DNA of 64,000 bases from Taenia hydatigena (Eukaryota; Platyhelminthes; Cestoda; Cyclophyllidea; Taeniidae). Shown piece after piece: positions 25,762 through 36,413 of this stretch; within the stretch, counting starts at the first letter, position 1, and each line of letters opens with the position of its first letter. The stretch is taken from positions 212,001 to 276,000 of the forward strand of contig JADWOT020001500.1 of the NCBI GenBank assembly GCA_036345935.2, written 5' to 3'. A program made the position numbers and the translations under genes. Below the pieces are notes generated by a model. The model did not search any database, was not told the origin of the DNA, and saw nothing but the letters and a program-made list of their open reading frames with translations.

Positions 25762-25983
25762 TTATTGGACTACACAATCACTCAAGGGGTTGAGAAACAA
25801 AGCCGTCAAATCTATTAATATGTGCATTACAAGGCGTAGGTAAACTTGTAACTTGGTTGATTTCCGATACCAGAAACAAGCTGCATACGCCACTCCGGTG
25901 ACGATATAAAGAATATAGTAAAGGACCAATCTCATTAACGCGTGACAACAATATGTAGTTTGCATCATCTTTCCCTTGCTCAT
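25762..25983 (-). other. Open frame with membrane-like residues, unknown
   Basis: A 73-codon minus-strand frame with two hydrophobic stretches (LVLYYILYIVTGVAYAACFW and LRLVMHILIDLTALFL), ending in a TAA that lies inside CAATAAAG. The stop therefore overlaps a potential AATAAA. It lies just downstream of the RRM exons on the same strand, but a matching acceptor and phase could not be fixed. Chance is quite possible. Confidence 0.2.
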
Positions 25984-26144
25984 CTCACGTATTGGGAGAC
26001 GGATGTGTTTTCCAACGTCTGTTTAACTTAATTGGAGAGAATTGGCACCGTGCCACACTCTTACAGCACCACATTTGCACACTTAATCAGCTTAACTTAT
26101 TTGCCACTGCATTCTTGGCAGAAGAATTAGTGCACAAGACTCAC

Positions 26145-26315
26145 CGGTGCTTGCATGCGCATTGGGGCTCCAAATCTTCTCGGTAGATGCCCTTAATCCA
26201 ATTATCAATCACAGAGAGCCCAGCACGAAAAGCATCAACTTGAGTAGAGCTGATACCCACTTTGGCTTTGTTATTGGAGCTGCTCGCAAATGCCAAGCAT
26301 TTATTTTCCATTGGA
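26145..26315 (-). CDS. Candidate exon 3 of the two-RRM gene
   Basis: The minus-strand segment is bounded by a strong acceptor ('atttaatttccatag') and a near-perfect donor ('caccg|gtgagt'). Only one frame is open, giving 57 residues including STQVDAFRAGLSVIDNWIKG and ending CACKH. Its entry phase (one base completes a codon) fits the exit phase of the upstream exon 26579-26842, so the two can be joined without a frameshift across a 263-nt intron. I recognise no domain; a helical segment is likely. It leaves in phase 2, so at least one more exon must follow. It might belong to another gene, but strand, spacing and phase favour this one. Confidence 0.55.
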
Positions 26316-26578
26316 CTATGGAAATTAAATGAAGCGGTGAGAATGCAATACTTGTCAAATCGACTAAGATATGCAACCACGAGCATTAACATCCTGGTCC
26401 AGCTAATATGATACTCTCAGCACTGGCGAGGCCTCAACCCTTACCACAAAATTACAACTGGACACCAGGCACCACATGCAAATTTCAAATAAGACACTCT
26501 CGAGCAATATTCCACGACAATCTATCAATGCAGGCAGCAGAATGTTTGAAAGATGTAAAGCGATAAATGCATACGCAC

Positions 26579-26842
26579 CCTCGTTCCCAACTATTTGGCA
26601 GTGACACGCGAACTGTCACATTCTTAAGGCGGATAGGAGTCGCTAGCATTGCCATTTGAAGCAACACTGCATCGGAGAAATCAACGAAGGCTTTGCGCGC
26701 AGGCTGGTCTATCCTCACGTTTTTAATTGCACCGAATTGACTAAAGAGCTCCTGGATGTCTTTCTTACTGGTATTGTGGGACATTCCGTGAACAACCAGC
26801 TGATGTTCACTTCTGACGTCATTTGGATTTCTTGTCTTTCTG
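26579..26842 (-). CDS. RRM domain 2 exon of an RNA-binding protein
   Basis: Encodes a second RNA recognition motif. RNP2-like LVVHGM is followed by a helix (SKKDIQELFSQFGAIKNVRI), RNP1-like RKAFVDF and the last strand VTVRVSLP. RRMs bind single-stranded RNA through aromatic residues in RNP1 and RNP2. Here the phenylalanine of RNP1 is kept, but RNP2 lacks its usual aromatic. The acceptor is a tandem TAGCAG: splicing after TAG or after CAG gives exons differing by one codon (first base 26842 or 26839), both in frame with the exon upstream. The donor GG|GTGCGT is weak but phase-compatible with 26145-26315. Family membership is clear; the exact protein is not. Confidence 0.75.
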
Positions 26843-26905
26843 CTAATTAGCAAATGAATTAATTGGATTCGCTGGAAAATCTCAAAGTGTGCAGCAGTGA
26901 CCTAC

Positions 26906-27236
26906 CTTGAGCTCCGCAAATATGCTGGTTGCACGACGATTTTTCTTCCGTTTAGTTGATGAGTACAGGACTCCAAAGCAGCCTTCACTTCTTGCGGTGT
27001 GCTCATTTTTACGAAAGCAATACCTCGCGGTTTCCCACTCTCACGCTCACGAATAAGATTTACATTTTCAACATTGCCGTAGCGAGAGAAGAGCCCCTTC
27101 AAGTCCTGCTGCGTGGTGCAGTGGCTCAGATTACAAACGAAGAGGCTCAGTAAATCCACTTTACGCCTGGCACCGATGCCAGAAGCCTTGCCTTTACTCC
27201 CCACTTCCTTGTCCTCATCCTTGAAATACATTGTCA
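26906..27236 (-). CDS. RRM domain 1 exon of an RNA-binding protein
   Basis: Encodes a basic linker (SKGKASGIGARRKVDLLS) and then a complete RRM: RNP2 LFVCNL, helix 1 TQQDLKGLFSRYGNVENVNLI, RNP1 KPRGIAFVKM, helix 2 PQEVKAALESC and final strand RKIVVQPAY. The domain probably binds RNA in the nucleus, in splicing or mRNA processing; that role is inferred from the family only. The acceptor 'tacttgtaatgcag' lies at 27237-27240 and the donor CAAG|GTAGGT follows 26906. The next intron is only 63 or 66 nt. The exon is internal (entry phase 1), so upstream exons must lie beyond 27.2 kb. Two tandem RRMs occur in many families (SART3, hnRNP, nucleolin and others); none can be chosen from sequence alone. 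Confidence 0.8.
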
Positions 27237-27314
27237 CTGCATTACAAGTATATATAAATCTTTAGGGGATATCTAGTACCGCTCTACTCAGAAATAAATC
27301 CACGAATCTCCCAC

Positions 27315-27398
27315 TATATCGGTGCGAAACCACGTTCTAGTTGACAGACTAGCTCAGCATAATCCAATCACTCTAACCACTCTACCACGTAGATAAAA
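27315..27398 (-). repeat. tRNA-like Pol III unit (SINE head?) next to the RRM gene
   Basis: On the minus strand an A box TGGTAGAGTGG (27377-27387) and a B-like box GGTTTCGCACC (27321-27331) are about 45 nt apart, as in tRNA genes and tRNA-derived SINEs. No clear anticodon stem was found. An A-run follows in 'ttttttttta' read from the other strand (near 27424). It lies just upstream of the RRM 1 exon, so probably in that gene's intron, in the same direction. Confidence 0.4.
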
Positions 27399-27399
27399 A

Positions 27400-30300
27400 A
27401 ATTGTACATCATAATAATTCATGTTTTTTTTTAATTGGTGTAACTACACAGTGTGAGGAGTTGGTAAAAAGAAGTCCCCTTAGGGTTAAGCTTGTTGTAT
27501 CTGCATTCTCCAACTCATTAGCTAATAATCCTGACCACCTATAGTCTCACTTTTACGCGTTTATTAGCAACAAAGGAATACGTTTCATACTGCGTGCTCT
27601 AGTTCGAACTCTCCAATTTTCTTTCTTCTTTCTGTATTCATGCTATGTAAATTGAGTGGAATTGGCAACTAATTTGGACACCAGGACTTATTTGAGGAGC
27701 AATGCGAATTCAAAGAAGAGGCTCTTTAAAGACCGACCCACTTAATAGAGCAGGAAACATTCAACTTTCTTCTCTCGTCAGGAAGGATAGTACACGAACG
27801 TGACCATCATAGACAAAATTCAGGTATTCTTGGATTGTGCCAACCCTAGCTTATTCACCTCTCCTACCGACTACCCTTCTACTACATGATTTTTATAGTC
27901 ATCGTCTCTGCTTGCATCGATACCCATGCTGTGGTCAGCTGACTCTCTCACGCATGCCATACGAAACGAAAGGAAGCCTCAAATTATGTTTGGTGGAGAA
28001 TGCAACTACCATGGTGCGTGTGTATTTAATCTATACAGCTGCACCGAAAGGAAAATTGGGATGTAACAGCCTCGACTTTAGCTTCAATGTCTCGGCATAA
28101 ATGACGGCATCGAATACAGACCCGACGATTGGAGTGATGGCAAAGAACCAACCAGTTGGGATGTGGCTGTCAATTTCGTCTCTCCTCCTGCCCTTCTATT
28201 ATCTATTTGTCGTTTCTTCTGTTCCAGCATCAGATACAGGCATAGCTGTGCCCCAAAACTTTACTTGAGGGGGTATTTTACCGCGTCATTTTCCGTAATG
28301 CAATGAACGCAAGACGCAGCCAGCAGAAGTGGTCATTTGGACTGCAGGCATCACTTGTCCCTTTCGGCACAGAAGAAGGTGTTATGCGAATTCGCTGTCT
28401 ATCTTACAGGATACTGCCGCTTCTCATCAAATCTGGCGATTTCAACTTAAGGTGGCACTCACAGAGGTTCTGGTGGAAATGCGAAAGTGTTCATCATTAA
28501 AAATTTGTAGATCTAGTACAGACTGCCTAAAACTGACTTCTGGTAAGCCGCTCTTCCACTCATTCATTTTGACACATGAGAACCTCGATTATCCAGACCT
28601 CATTTCTGCCAAAACTGTTCTCAGCCCCTAGTCCCTAGTCGTGACTCGGACCTCTTCACCCCTTCTACGTGCTCGTAGCCTCAAAAACAATTATTGTGCT
28701 GAATTCTTCCAGACCAATACTTCTACCTGCAAGTTCAGCACGCGTTTTACTAGCATTAATTATGCATCATCAATCTTGAGGTAGTTAGTGGCAGTTTAGT
28801 TACCCGTCGCTGGAACCGATATATGCGTTCGAGCAAAATCTCTCAGCTGACCTTTCCCATCCATCCATATGGATGAAAAAATGACCAGTTAAAAAAAATA
28901 CTGATTTTCTATTTTAAAGTCTCAAAAAGTGTTGCCAATCAATGCTACCTCTTTTCCGCCATTAGCTATGTCACAATAAAAGTCATGCATTGCGTAAATA
29001 ACTCACATGCTTGTGTAAATCCACAAAGGAGATTAGTGCCCGTTGAATACGTCGATCCTTCGCACCACCTCCGACCCACTGGCGATGTGTCATCGCCGAT
29101 CCAGTCGTGGTTGCAGCTATTGCGATTTCTATTTGTCGGAATCATAAATGCTTAACCAATTATCACGATGAGCTATTGAAGTTCAGCTAATAGTTGTGGT
29201 TATAGTCATATCTCCATACCTCACACGCTGCACCCAGTGATCTAGGCATTGATTAGTAAGTCTCTTTCATCAACCACTTGAATCCCAGCTGCTCCTTTCA
29301 TGTGTGGCAACGACTTTGATGCCACTTATCGATATCCTGTTTAGAATTAGTTGATAAGGAGAATGTGTTACCCACAGCACCGGCAACACCGTACACTAAT
29401 TGATTACATTTCCGGCGGATTGCATCTAATGAAGCAGTAAATGCGCATGGTCTGAATTCTGGTAAGAGGCCTTGATAAATGCAATCAATTTATGAGTTAG
29501 GAATCCCTAAATTGTAAGAAACTACTGGTAATATTCCCAGCTTATGCAGGGCTAGCAAAGACTAAGGAAACGCAACCATTGAACACTCTTACCGACTCGT
29601 TCTGCAGAAAAAATAAAGCGCAGTTACTACACCGCTTTGACACTTCACACAGGCACCAGCTTTTTCTTTGGCATACACTATCTTTTCTTAACTCCCGACA
29701 ATTTGATATGGCGCCACTTTGCATTTTTGCATGAAATCGACCTTAATGTGCAGCTGCATCCACAAATCTGCACGTGTGCGTTGAGCCTCCATGTTGACAG
29801 CGCAGCGAGCAGGAATCTGATGTAATTGCACATCGCGTTTAGGCAAATACTTTGTTTCCTTTATCATATTCGAGCAAATTTGCTTACCCACACAAGATAT
29901 TGGACAAGAGGTGAATGAGACTTCCTTGAATAGACTCTGGGTGAAAGCATTATCTAGGCATTTTTTATCCTAAGTCTGTCCCTATCAAAGAAGGCTATCA
30001 GTTTGGTTTCGTAAGGCAGCTTCGATCAAAATCCTGCAATGTCAATCATGATTATGGACCCGCTAGGCTTACTTTATAGAAGTGCATGCTTTTCCATCAA
30101 AATGTTAATAAATTTGCTTGTTCACGTCTTAAATGAAGTACTGCGCGAAAATTTGAAGCCTTAAAATTGGTCAAGCAGTACATTCAAGCCAAATGCAGAG
30201 GCCGAGAGCGACCTGCTGGTATTTCTATAGACCCGGCAAAAGTTGCAATCGTACAATCCCTAAAAACTTAAAACGAACTATCTTTTGCGCTATTTGCAGG

Positions 30301-32254
30301 TAATAAAGACAGTGGTTTGCAGAAAAAAAACACGTGGTAAAGGAGGTCAATGACCAAAAACCGACTGCCGCAACAAAGAGCAGCTCTAGTAACAATACTA
30401 GCGCAGCCATCACTAACGTTTTAACCATCGGATAATGATAATGACATCGAACTACCTGGGCAATTGCAAAGGTAAATCATTCATAGCAACCAATCGGGTT
30501 TCTCGTTGCCTTATGCTCTAATCCTGGATCTTTCGAGGTTGAACTCAAAGCACCCAAAGAGTTCATTACTCATGAATTTTAAACGACTGCATACTTTCTT
30601 TACAAGGGTCAAGAGGGATTTCCTCACTGCCATCAAAACATGCTCAGTTTTACTAGTAATATTTCACAATATCAATATTAGATAAGCAAATAAGAGTATG
30701 AATGGGTTTTACTAAGTGGCCTTCATTTGACAAGGTTGCATCAGTGGGATCGCTTCGATGCCTACAAACAGTTAGTCCAACCTCCTTAGGACTCCTCATT
30801 TTAGGTGCTGGAGATAATGAGACCTTCCAAACTACAATCCAGTCACGGTGCGCATAACTGAGACGTTAAACAGGAGACAAATAAGGCTTTTTTGAATCTC
30901 AAAGTAGGCGGAGCACGATGCGATCCGAAAATGTAAGTTTCTCGCACCTTTCAAACGCTTATACTGCCATTTGCCTCATATGGAATAAAGAATGCTTAAC
31001 AGAGCCTAAACTGTCGAGCCTGTTTCGTGGCGAATTTGCAACAGCGTGAAAACAAATAAATTTACCAAAGTTAAATCTTCGATTTTCTGCGAAATCCTTT
31101 AATGGCCAGTTAAGCGCATGGCTATAATCGCATGGAAGCATATCGCAGACCTTATTCACAACAACTCAAACAAGCTTTGCGTTCTTCTCAATTCATCGGA
31201 GAAGCGATGCCCTGAGTTTCGACTTTTGCGTTCATGAGCTTTTCCCTTTGTTTTCCTTCCTTTCGCTGACATGCATGCATCTGCATAAATTTAATCTTGT
31301 GCAGGTCACTGGTCAACATTACATTTCCCGTGTAACCACTTGAGCTGTGGGATCCATTGAACTCCTCAGTAAAAATTTGTAGGTAGGAACAACGTGATTT
31401 ATGTGGGCAAAATTGCAAAGCGGAGATCGGATTTCTTCTCGGTTGCACAAAAATTCGATGAATGGCGCATCCGGTCTGTGGTTGCTGCAACATTGACAGC
31501 ACTGTGACGGCAAGCCTGGAATTCTAACTAATGAGGAGGCGTAGACAGCTCTCGAAACAGAGAAAGGGGTCAGGTTATATTTTGTTTGCTTGTTTCACTA
31601 TGTATCGCTTTCACATGTACTTAGGGTCCCTCTTTGACAATTTTGTTAGGTGATATGGCCTGTGGTCCATATTATTAGTCCTCAGACTTCCCAAAGTCGC
31701 TAACGACTTAATTCAATCCATTAGAAGGTCAGGCCTTTACAAATTAAGGTGAATAACTCCGGAGGAGTGGGTATATCACACATCAGATAAGTTTAAAGCG
31801 CAATATTAGGGACATAGAATAATCTCGCTCGGTGCATTTGCTTAACAAATGCAATTTTCTAACGAAACTAACGATTCCTTATGGGTGAGAACTTTGCTTC
31901 CCTGAGCTTTTGGGAGTTACAACCCCTCACGCGTAAGTGTTTGCAGGGGTGGAGAGAAATTTTATCATCACTCTCCATTACGTGTAGGTCAGAAAACGCT
32001 TTTTTCCATGCTACCATGAAAAGTGCCATAGTTGTTGGATTTTTGCAAAAGGTCACAGCGCCCCTTAAAGCCTATTGAGAAATCAAATTACCTTCCACCC
32101 TCAGTGTCATTCGCAGTTAGCTCTGAATTCCTGCAACGTAAGGCTTTGGGGTGAGGGCTGCCTAAGAAAATGCTGAAGAACTATTAGACCGCTGGGTGGA
32201 AATGCCTTAGTTCTAAAATGTGCATCCTTAGGTGTAATGAATCAGAAATGCAGC
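27400..32254. other. Gene-poor stretch (possibly intron of the RRM gene)
   Basis: No exon could be supported. 'gatgcctacaaacagttagtc' near 30761 resembles the start of F1 copy 1, so a short F1 remnant may lie around 30.75 kb. Other open frames are below 105 codons and show no motif. Confidence 0.4.
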
Positions 32255-34300
32255 AGTCATTGAATGGACATTAAATTCGGTAGCTTATGCGACTTGTAGT
32301 GAAAGGTCCTGGTCCCATGCGAGTCAGACGGCATCAGTAGATTTCGTCATAAATGGCAATAGATCTATTCTTGAAGATCTGTCAAGTTAATGAATGTGCA
32401 TTCGGGACCGGAAACGCTCATGAGACCTCAGATGCATTTAGACAAATTTATATCCACATGATTGAACTTACCGTTGTAAGCGGCATCCAGCTATCCTCAA
32501 GCATAGTCCCTAACTAACGATGGGTGCAAGATCACGCTCCAATCCAGTGGACTTAGCTCACGGTTGACCCACTAAAGAAAAAGTTGGTGAGTTGGTCTTT
32601 ACTTCTCTATGCATGTCCAAAACCCGGAGCAGCTCAGTTAATGGCGCAAGAATACTTCCTTTTTTAAAACGAGAACATATTTGGCTAGAATTCCTTTTGG
32701 ACAGTTTACTCAGATTATACCGAAAATAGTCCGCATTAAGCACATAAGGATTAGCGTTAACATAGCTAATACAGTTTGTCGATGCATGGTTTTGAGTTAA
32801 CTTGTGAAAGTCTCATACTCCGTTTATCGGGCCTATAATTCGATCACTGTTCAGTATAAGGTACCAAGGATGCAAATCTCTCAAAAGTGCTACAGTGTCT
32901 ATAGAGCCATTTGTTATTTATCGGGGACCCTGTCCATTGCATCAATGTGTAGCCAATACATGGAAAACATTTCTTTTACAGTTATGCACGTGAAGGCTTG
33001 CTATTGGCCTAAGGGAGTAAACTCAGTTGAAACTAGAGCTTTGATAGTTTTACCTGCAATTCTGCAAGACATTCATAACTTTTGAAGTGGAAGCTAGAGC
33101 TTCGTTATCCATAGATCTGAGAGCATTTTTGACTAGTCTATATACTGTCAGTTGTTTACTCATTATTGCCAGACATTGCTGCTCGGATGGCTACTACAGT
33201 GATAGCCCCAGAGCTACTTGCATTTACGTTCCCTATGGTGGAAAATTGTGATCGATCCCCTAACACATTTACAATAGCTTTGTGACTCACGGTTGCAGGG
33301 TCTTTGAACTGTTTAGAATCGTCTGTCGCCTTAGAAACTGACTCTGATCCAACAGAAGAGAACACTCCTTGACTGCTCTGTCACTGCCCGATGCTTTATG
33401 CACTGCTTCAACCCGTTCTTAAGCATTACGTGGTAGTTTCACCGCGGTGTAGACTTAATATTGTTCTTCAAGTATAAACACGTCGCATTTTCCAGAAGTT
33501 GATCGATGCTACGATGGTGCCATCATTATGTGTTTGACGTTTAACTTGAAACCGTGATAGTTGAATGCTGAGCAGCTGTATACTTCAACAAATATCGTGC
33601 ACAGGTTGCTGCTTTAATTCAGCTTCATTTCATTGGATAACTGGGCATTCGTTTGACTAAATTTCCTTGCTTTACTTTGCATGCCTTTGAGCCTCGCATT
33701 TCTGTCAGTAAAGCGCTAATTGAGACGTCGGAGGGAATATTGGTCTGATGAGAGTGGCTTTACCGACCGGCATGCCAAGACAGCGCAAACAATGCGAATC
33801 AGGACATGCACTGTTCCCATAAGCAGGCATGTTTAAACCCGTCTCGTATGGTGTGTGCATCATGCACAGCTGGTGAAGATATGACACCCTCCCCCAGTTC
33901 TCCTCCCTCATATATGTAGCCTGCGATACCAGTTTCGGCAACTACCTCTTGTCGCCATTTTATTAGTGACTGTCAACAACCCAGTGCCACTTCACCACCC
34001 CTTTCTGCATGTAAATGCATGATTAAACTTGAACACCATAAAAGCCCGTCCCCTTACTTTCACCGCATGAAGATGCGTTGCTCATGCACATGGTGCCTGA
34101 ATTCTCTTTCAAACAGTTAACGATTTGTCCGTCCAAGACGGCCGCTCATGCGCATGTATAGATTCAGCTTCTTCATTTTCTAGGTTTGCTTTCAATCTAA
34201 AACGAGTGTACATTTCTGCTTCCTTAAAATGACACCTTCATATTTTCGGCAATGCTCTAAAAGATATGCTCCTTATTTCTATTTCCATTTAGCTTTAAAT
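32255..34300 (+). repeat. Repeat family F2, copy B (~2 kb)
   Basis: Direct-orientation partner of 9765-11840, about 22.5 kb away. Anchors run in the same order from 'ggtcctggtcccatgcgagtc' (32306, against 'tgtggtcccaagcgagtc' near 9821) to 'aggcatgtttaaaccc' (33825) and 'cgtccaagacggccgctc' (34131, against 'gtccatccgtcccggaggg' near 11630). No open frame is shared by both copies, so I see no surviving protein. Edges approximate. Confidence 0.65.
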
Positions 34301-34445
34301 TTCCTTTGATAAATATTGCGATCTACATGCGATTCCTTACGATTTAGTGGCAAATATTATTATATTAAATTATCATGTTAGTGTCAGCATCAAGCAGACT
34401 GTAAATAAAACCACACTATCAGTGGTTAAGATTTGCTGCCATTAG

Positions 34446-34620
34446 AGCTTACGCTAGTTCGCAAATATTTTCCGAACGTTTCCTTGTTAATCACCATCCG
34501 AATCCACATAGTCTTTGCCGATATCCGTTCAAACCCATGTAAAGATACTGCACGGCTATCTAGTTGCATAACACCAACGCCTTCTTTAAGGATCCTTGTA
34601 GCCACTGAGCCCGACCAGAG
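34446..34620 (+). CDS. Candidate internal exon, unknown protein
   Basis: A plus-strand segment of 175 nt lies between an acceptor-like 'tttgctgccattag' and a perfect donor 'cagag|gtgagt'. One frame is open throughout (58 codons with split ends), with residues such as LTLVRKYFPNVSLLITIRI and ITPTPSLRILVATEPDQ. No family recognised. The minus strand is also open here, so this rests mainly on the donor. Confidence 0.3.
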
Positions 34621-35807
34621 GTGAGTCATTTAGTTGATGTCACAAATAATAACATCACCCCTTCCTATTTGTTGGTTTCATACAACCCGCTCATTCATGA
34701 TTCGAGGAGAGTGGAGCGCATAAAGTCTTGCAAGATGAAATATTCTCGATCATGCGTTAGCTGATAAAATCACTGCCTTTTCTTTGAATGTCCTCATATC
34801 CTACCAAGAAAATGGCCAATGCCACCACATTGCACAGAGTCTGACACTATGGTTTCCCTGGGTGTCCTACTGGACAGTAGTGGAGACAATTTAAGTCGCA
34901 CAGGATATGCAATACGAAAGTGGCTCTTAATTATCCACATGTAAGTCAGTATGTTAGAGAAGTCAAATGGCTAGAAGACTTACTGTATATGAGTATTAAT
35001 AGAGGAAATCGATGGCAAGTGCCACGCATTAAATGTAGTGCCACAGCCCAAGTGGGAAAAATACAGATTAAGCCTAGTTATAATTACAAGGCTACCTATA
35101 TTCAAAGCTAGCTTGAGCTTTAGCTACTCAAATTTCCTTAATAACGAGTAACTTTTCTCCGCACCAACCACCTTAAGTAAGAGGTCAAAGGTAAGAAGGT
35201 GGAGACATTTTGTCAAGATTATATTTACCTTTATCGATGACCTGCTTCGACATCTATGATGATCTGGTGAATAAAAACTCCGTATTCAGTGCTAGTAATG
35301 TTAATAGAAGCAGGTACTGTTTTACTTTGCTGATCTCATGGTAAAGAATGCATTCTTGGAAGGGTCGATCTGGAACGTCTTCATCAGCAACAAACTACAA
35401 GCATTGCTTTCACAACCTGTTAATCCACGAGTGCATAATTACCACGTACATGCCTGACGATGCTGAAAGTGACACGAAACAGCATTAAGAGTCTGGCGGA
35501 ATTCTGTCGCAATGATCCACTTTTTGCATAGAAGAAACGAACTGCGTCTCTCGATGTCGCAAATTCGTGAGAGAAGAAACGGTTTGTATGGTAAAAGCAT
35601 AATTAAATAATTAAATAATCTGAGATGGGATTGTACGATCATGAGCTGTAAAATACATCTTGGTAAAGTTAAGGAATGCTGTCAATTAAAAAGCTGAGTT
35701 TTTCGAGTATTATTAATCGCATTTAGATAGCATCAAGCTTTCATACTCTAACGTCTTCTACTAGTTTGTGCAAGCAGTAGAATAGAGCAAGCATTTGAAA
35801 GGCGGTT
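34621..35807. other. Gene-free stretch
   Basis: AT-rich; nothing supported. Confidence 0.4.
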
Positions 35808-36001
35808 TCATCCTTCGGTAATCTGTAAAATCGCCTTGGTTAGAGACCAATTCCCCATTTGACGCAATCTGCACCCATATAGAAGTAGAGGATTCGCCGA
35901 ATGCAAACCTTCAAGATCATTTTGGCTCATGCCTTCGTGAACCAAACTGATAGCACATCGCACAAATCCAAAATTACACAAACACAACCTTGAACCAACA
36001 A
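35808..36001 (-). CDS. Candidate last exon of an unknown three-exon gene segment
   Basis: Follows acceptor 'gcctgatttcag' and runs to TGA at 35808. It enters with two bases that complete the codon left by exon 36065-36242. The 64 codons include cysteines and VHEGMSQNDLEGLHSANP. The intron upstream (36002-36064) is 63 nt, a multiple of three, and has no in-frame stop, so an unspliced message would still be read through. No known domain, and no AATAAA soon after the stop. Confidence 0.4.
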
Positions 36002-36064
36002 CTGAAATCAGGCGATATTTGTGAGGTTTAAGATGAAAGTGAAAAATTGATGTTTGTACCTTAC

Positions 36065-36242
36065 CGGGACCATTTGACTTCTCACTAAAAACATCAACAC
36101 ATACACAAACCGCGATGTTGTCTGCGATGCTCTCCATAACAATTTTCCTTACCTTTCTCACTATCCTAGCTAAGTTGCGGAAGGCAAACACTGGACCTTC
36201 TTCAATCATCATATCGCCAACTCCACGAGGACAGAGAAGAAC
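36065..36242 (-). CDS. Candidate exon of an unknown three-exon gene segment
   Basis: Bounded by acceptor 'ccttcatgcag' and donor 'cccg|gtaagg'. It encodes 59 codons beginning VLLCPRGVGDMMIEEGPVFA and continuing through a basic stretch (ARIVRKVRKIV). A second excellent donor (GAGAAAG|GTAAGG, after 36153) would shorten it to exactly 30 codons. The longer form is preferred because its phase fits the next exon. I do not recognise the protein; the composition is protein-like rather than random. Confidence 0.45.
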
Positions 36243-36367
36243 CTGCATGAAGGCTCGACTAAGTCGCTTTATTTCGTTTCCACATTTTCGAGGAAGAAAT
36301 GAGGAGGACCTTTACTAAAAAGAGCTACTAAACAATGGGATCCAGTAGTTAGTTTAAGGAACCTCAC

Positions 36368-36413
36368 CTGGTTGTCCGCATTTGTCTTTAACCTCTTTTG
36401 CACTCTGTGCTGT
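36368..36413 (-). CDS. Candidate 46-nt small exon of the same segment
   Basis: Just 46 nt between 'tttgcag' and '|gtgagg' on the minus strand. In the frame that matches exon 36065-36242 (phase 0 at the junction) it is open and encodes QHRVQKRLKTNADNQ, basic and probably helical. The intron to the next exon is 125 nt. Good splice sites on both sides plus phase agreement support it, but so small an exon cannot be proved from sequence. Confidence 0.35.

Noticed and set aside
33746..33775. 'ctgatgag' as the start of a hammerhead ribozyme
   Set aside because: No CGAAA or matching stems follow, and the other F2 copy reads 'ctaatgac' here.
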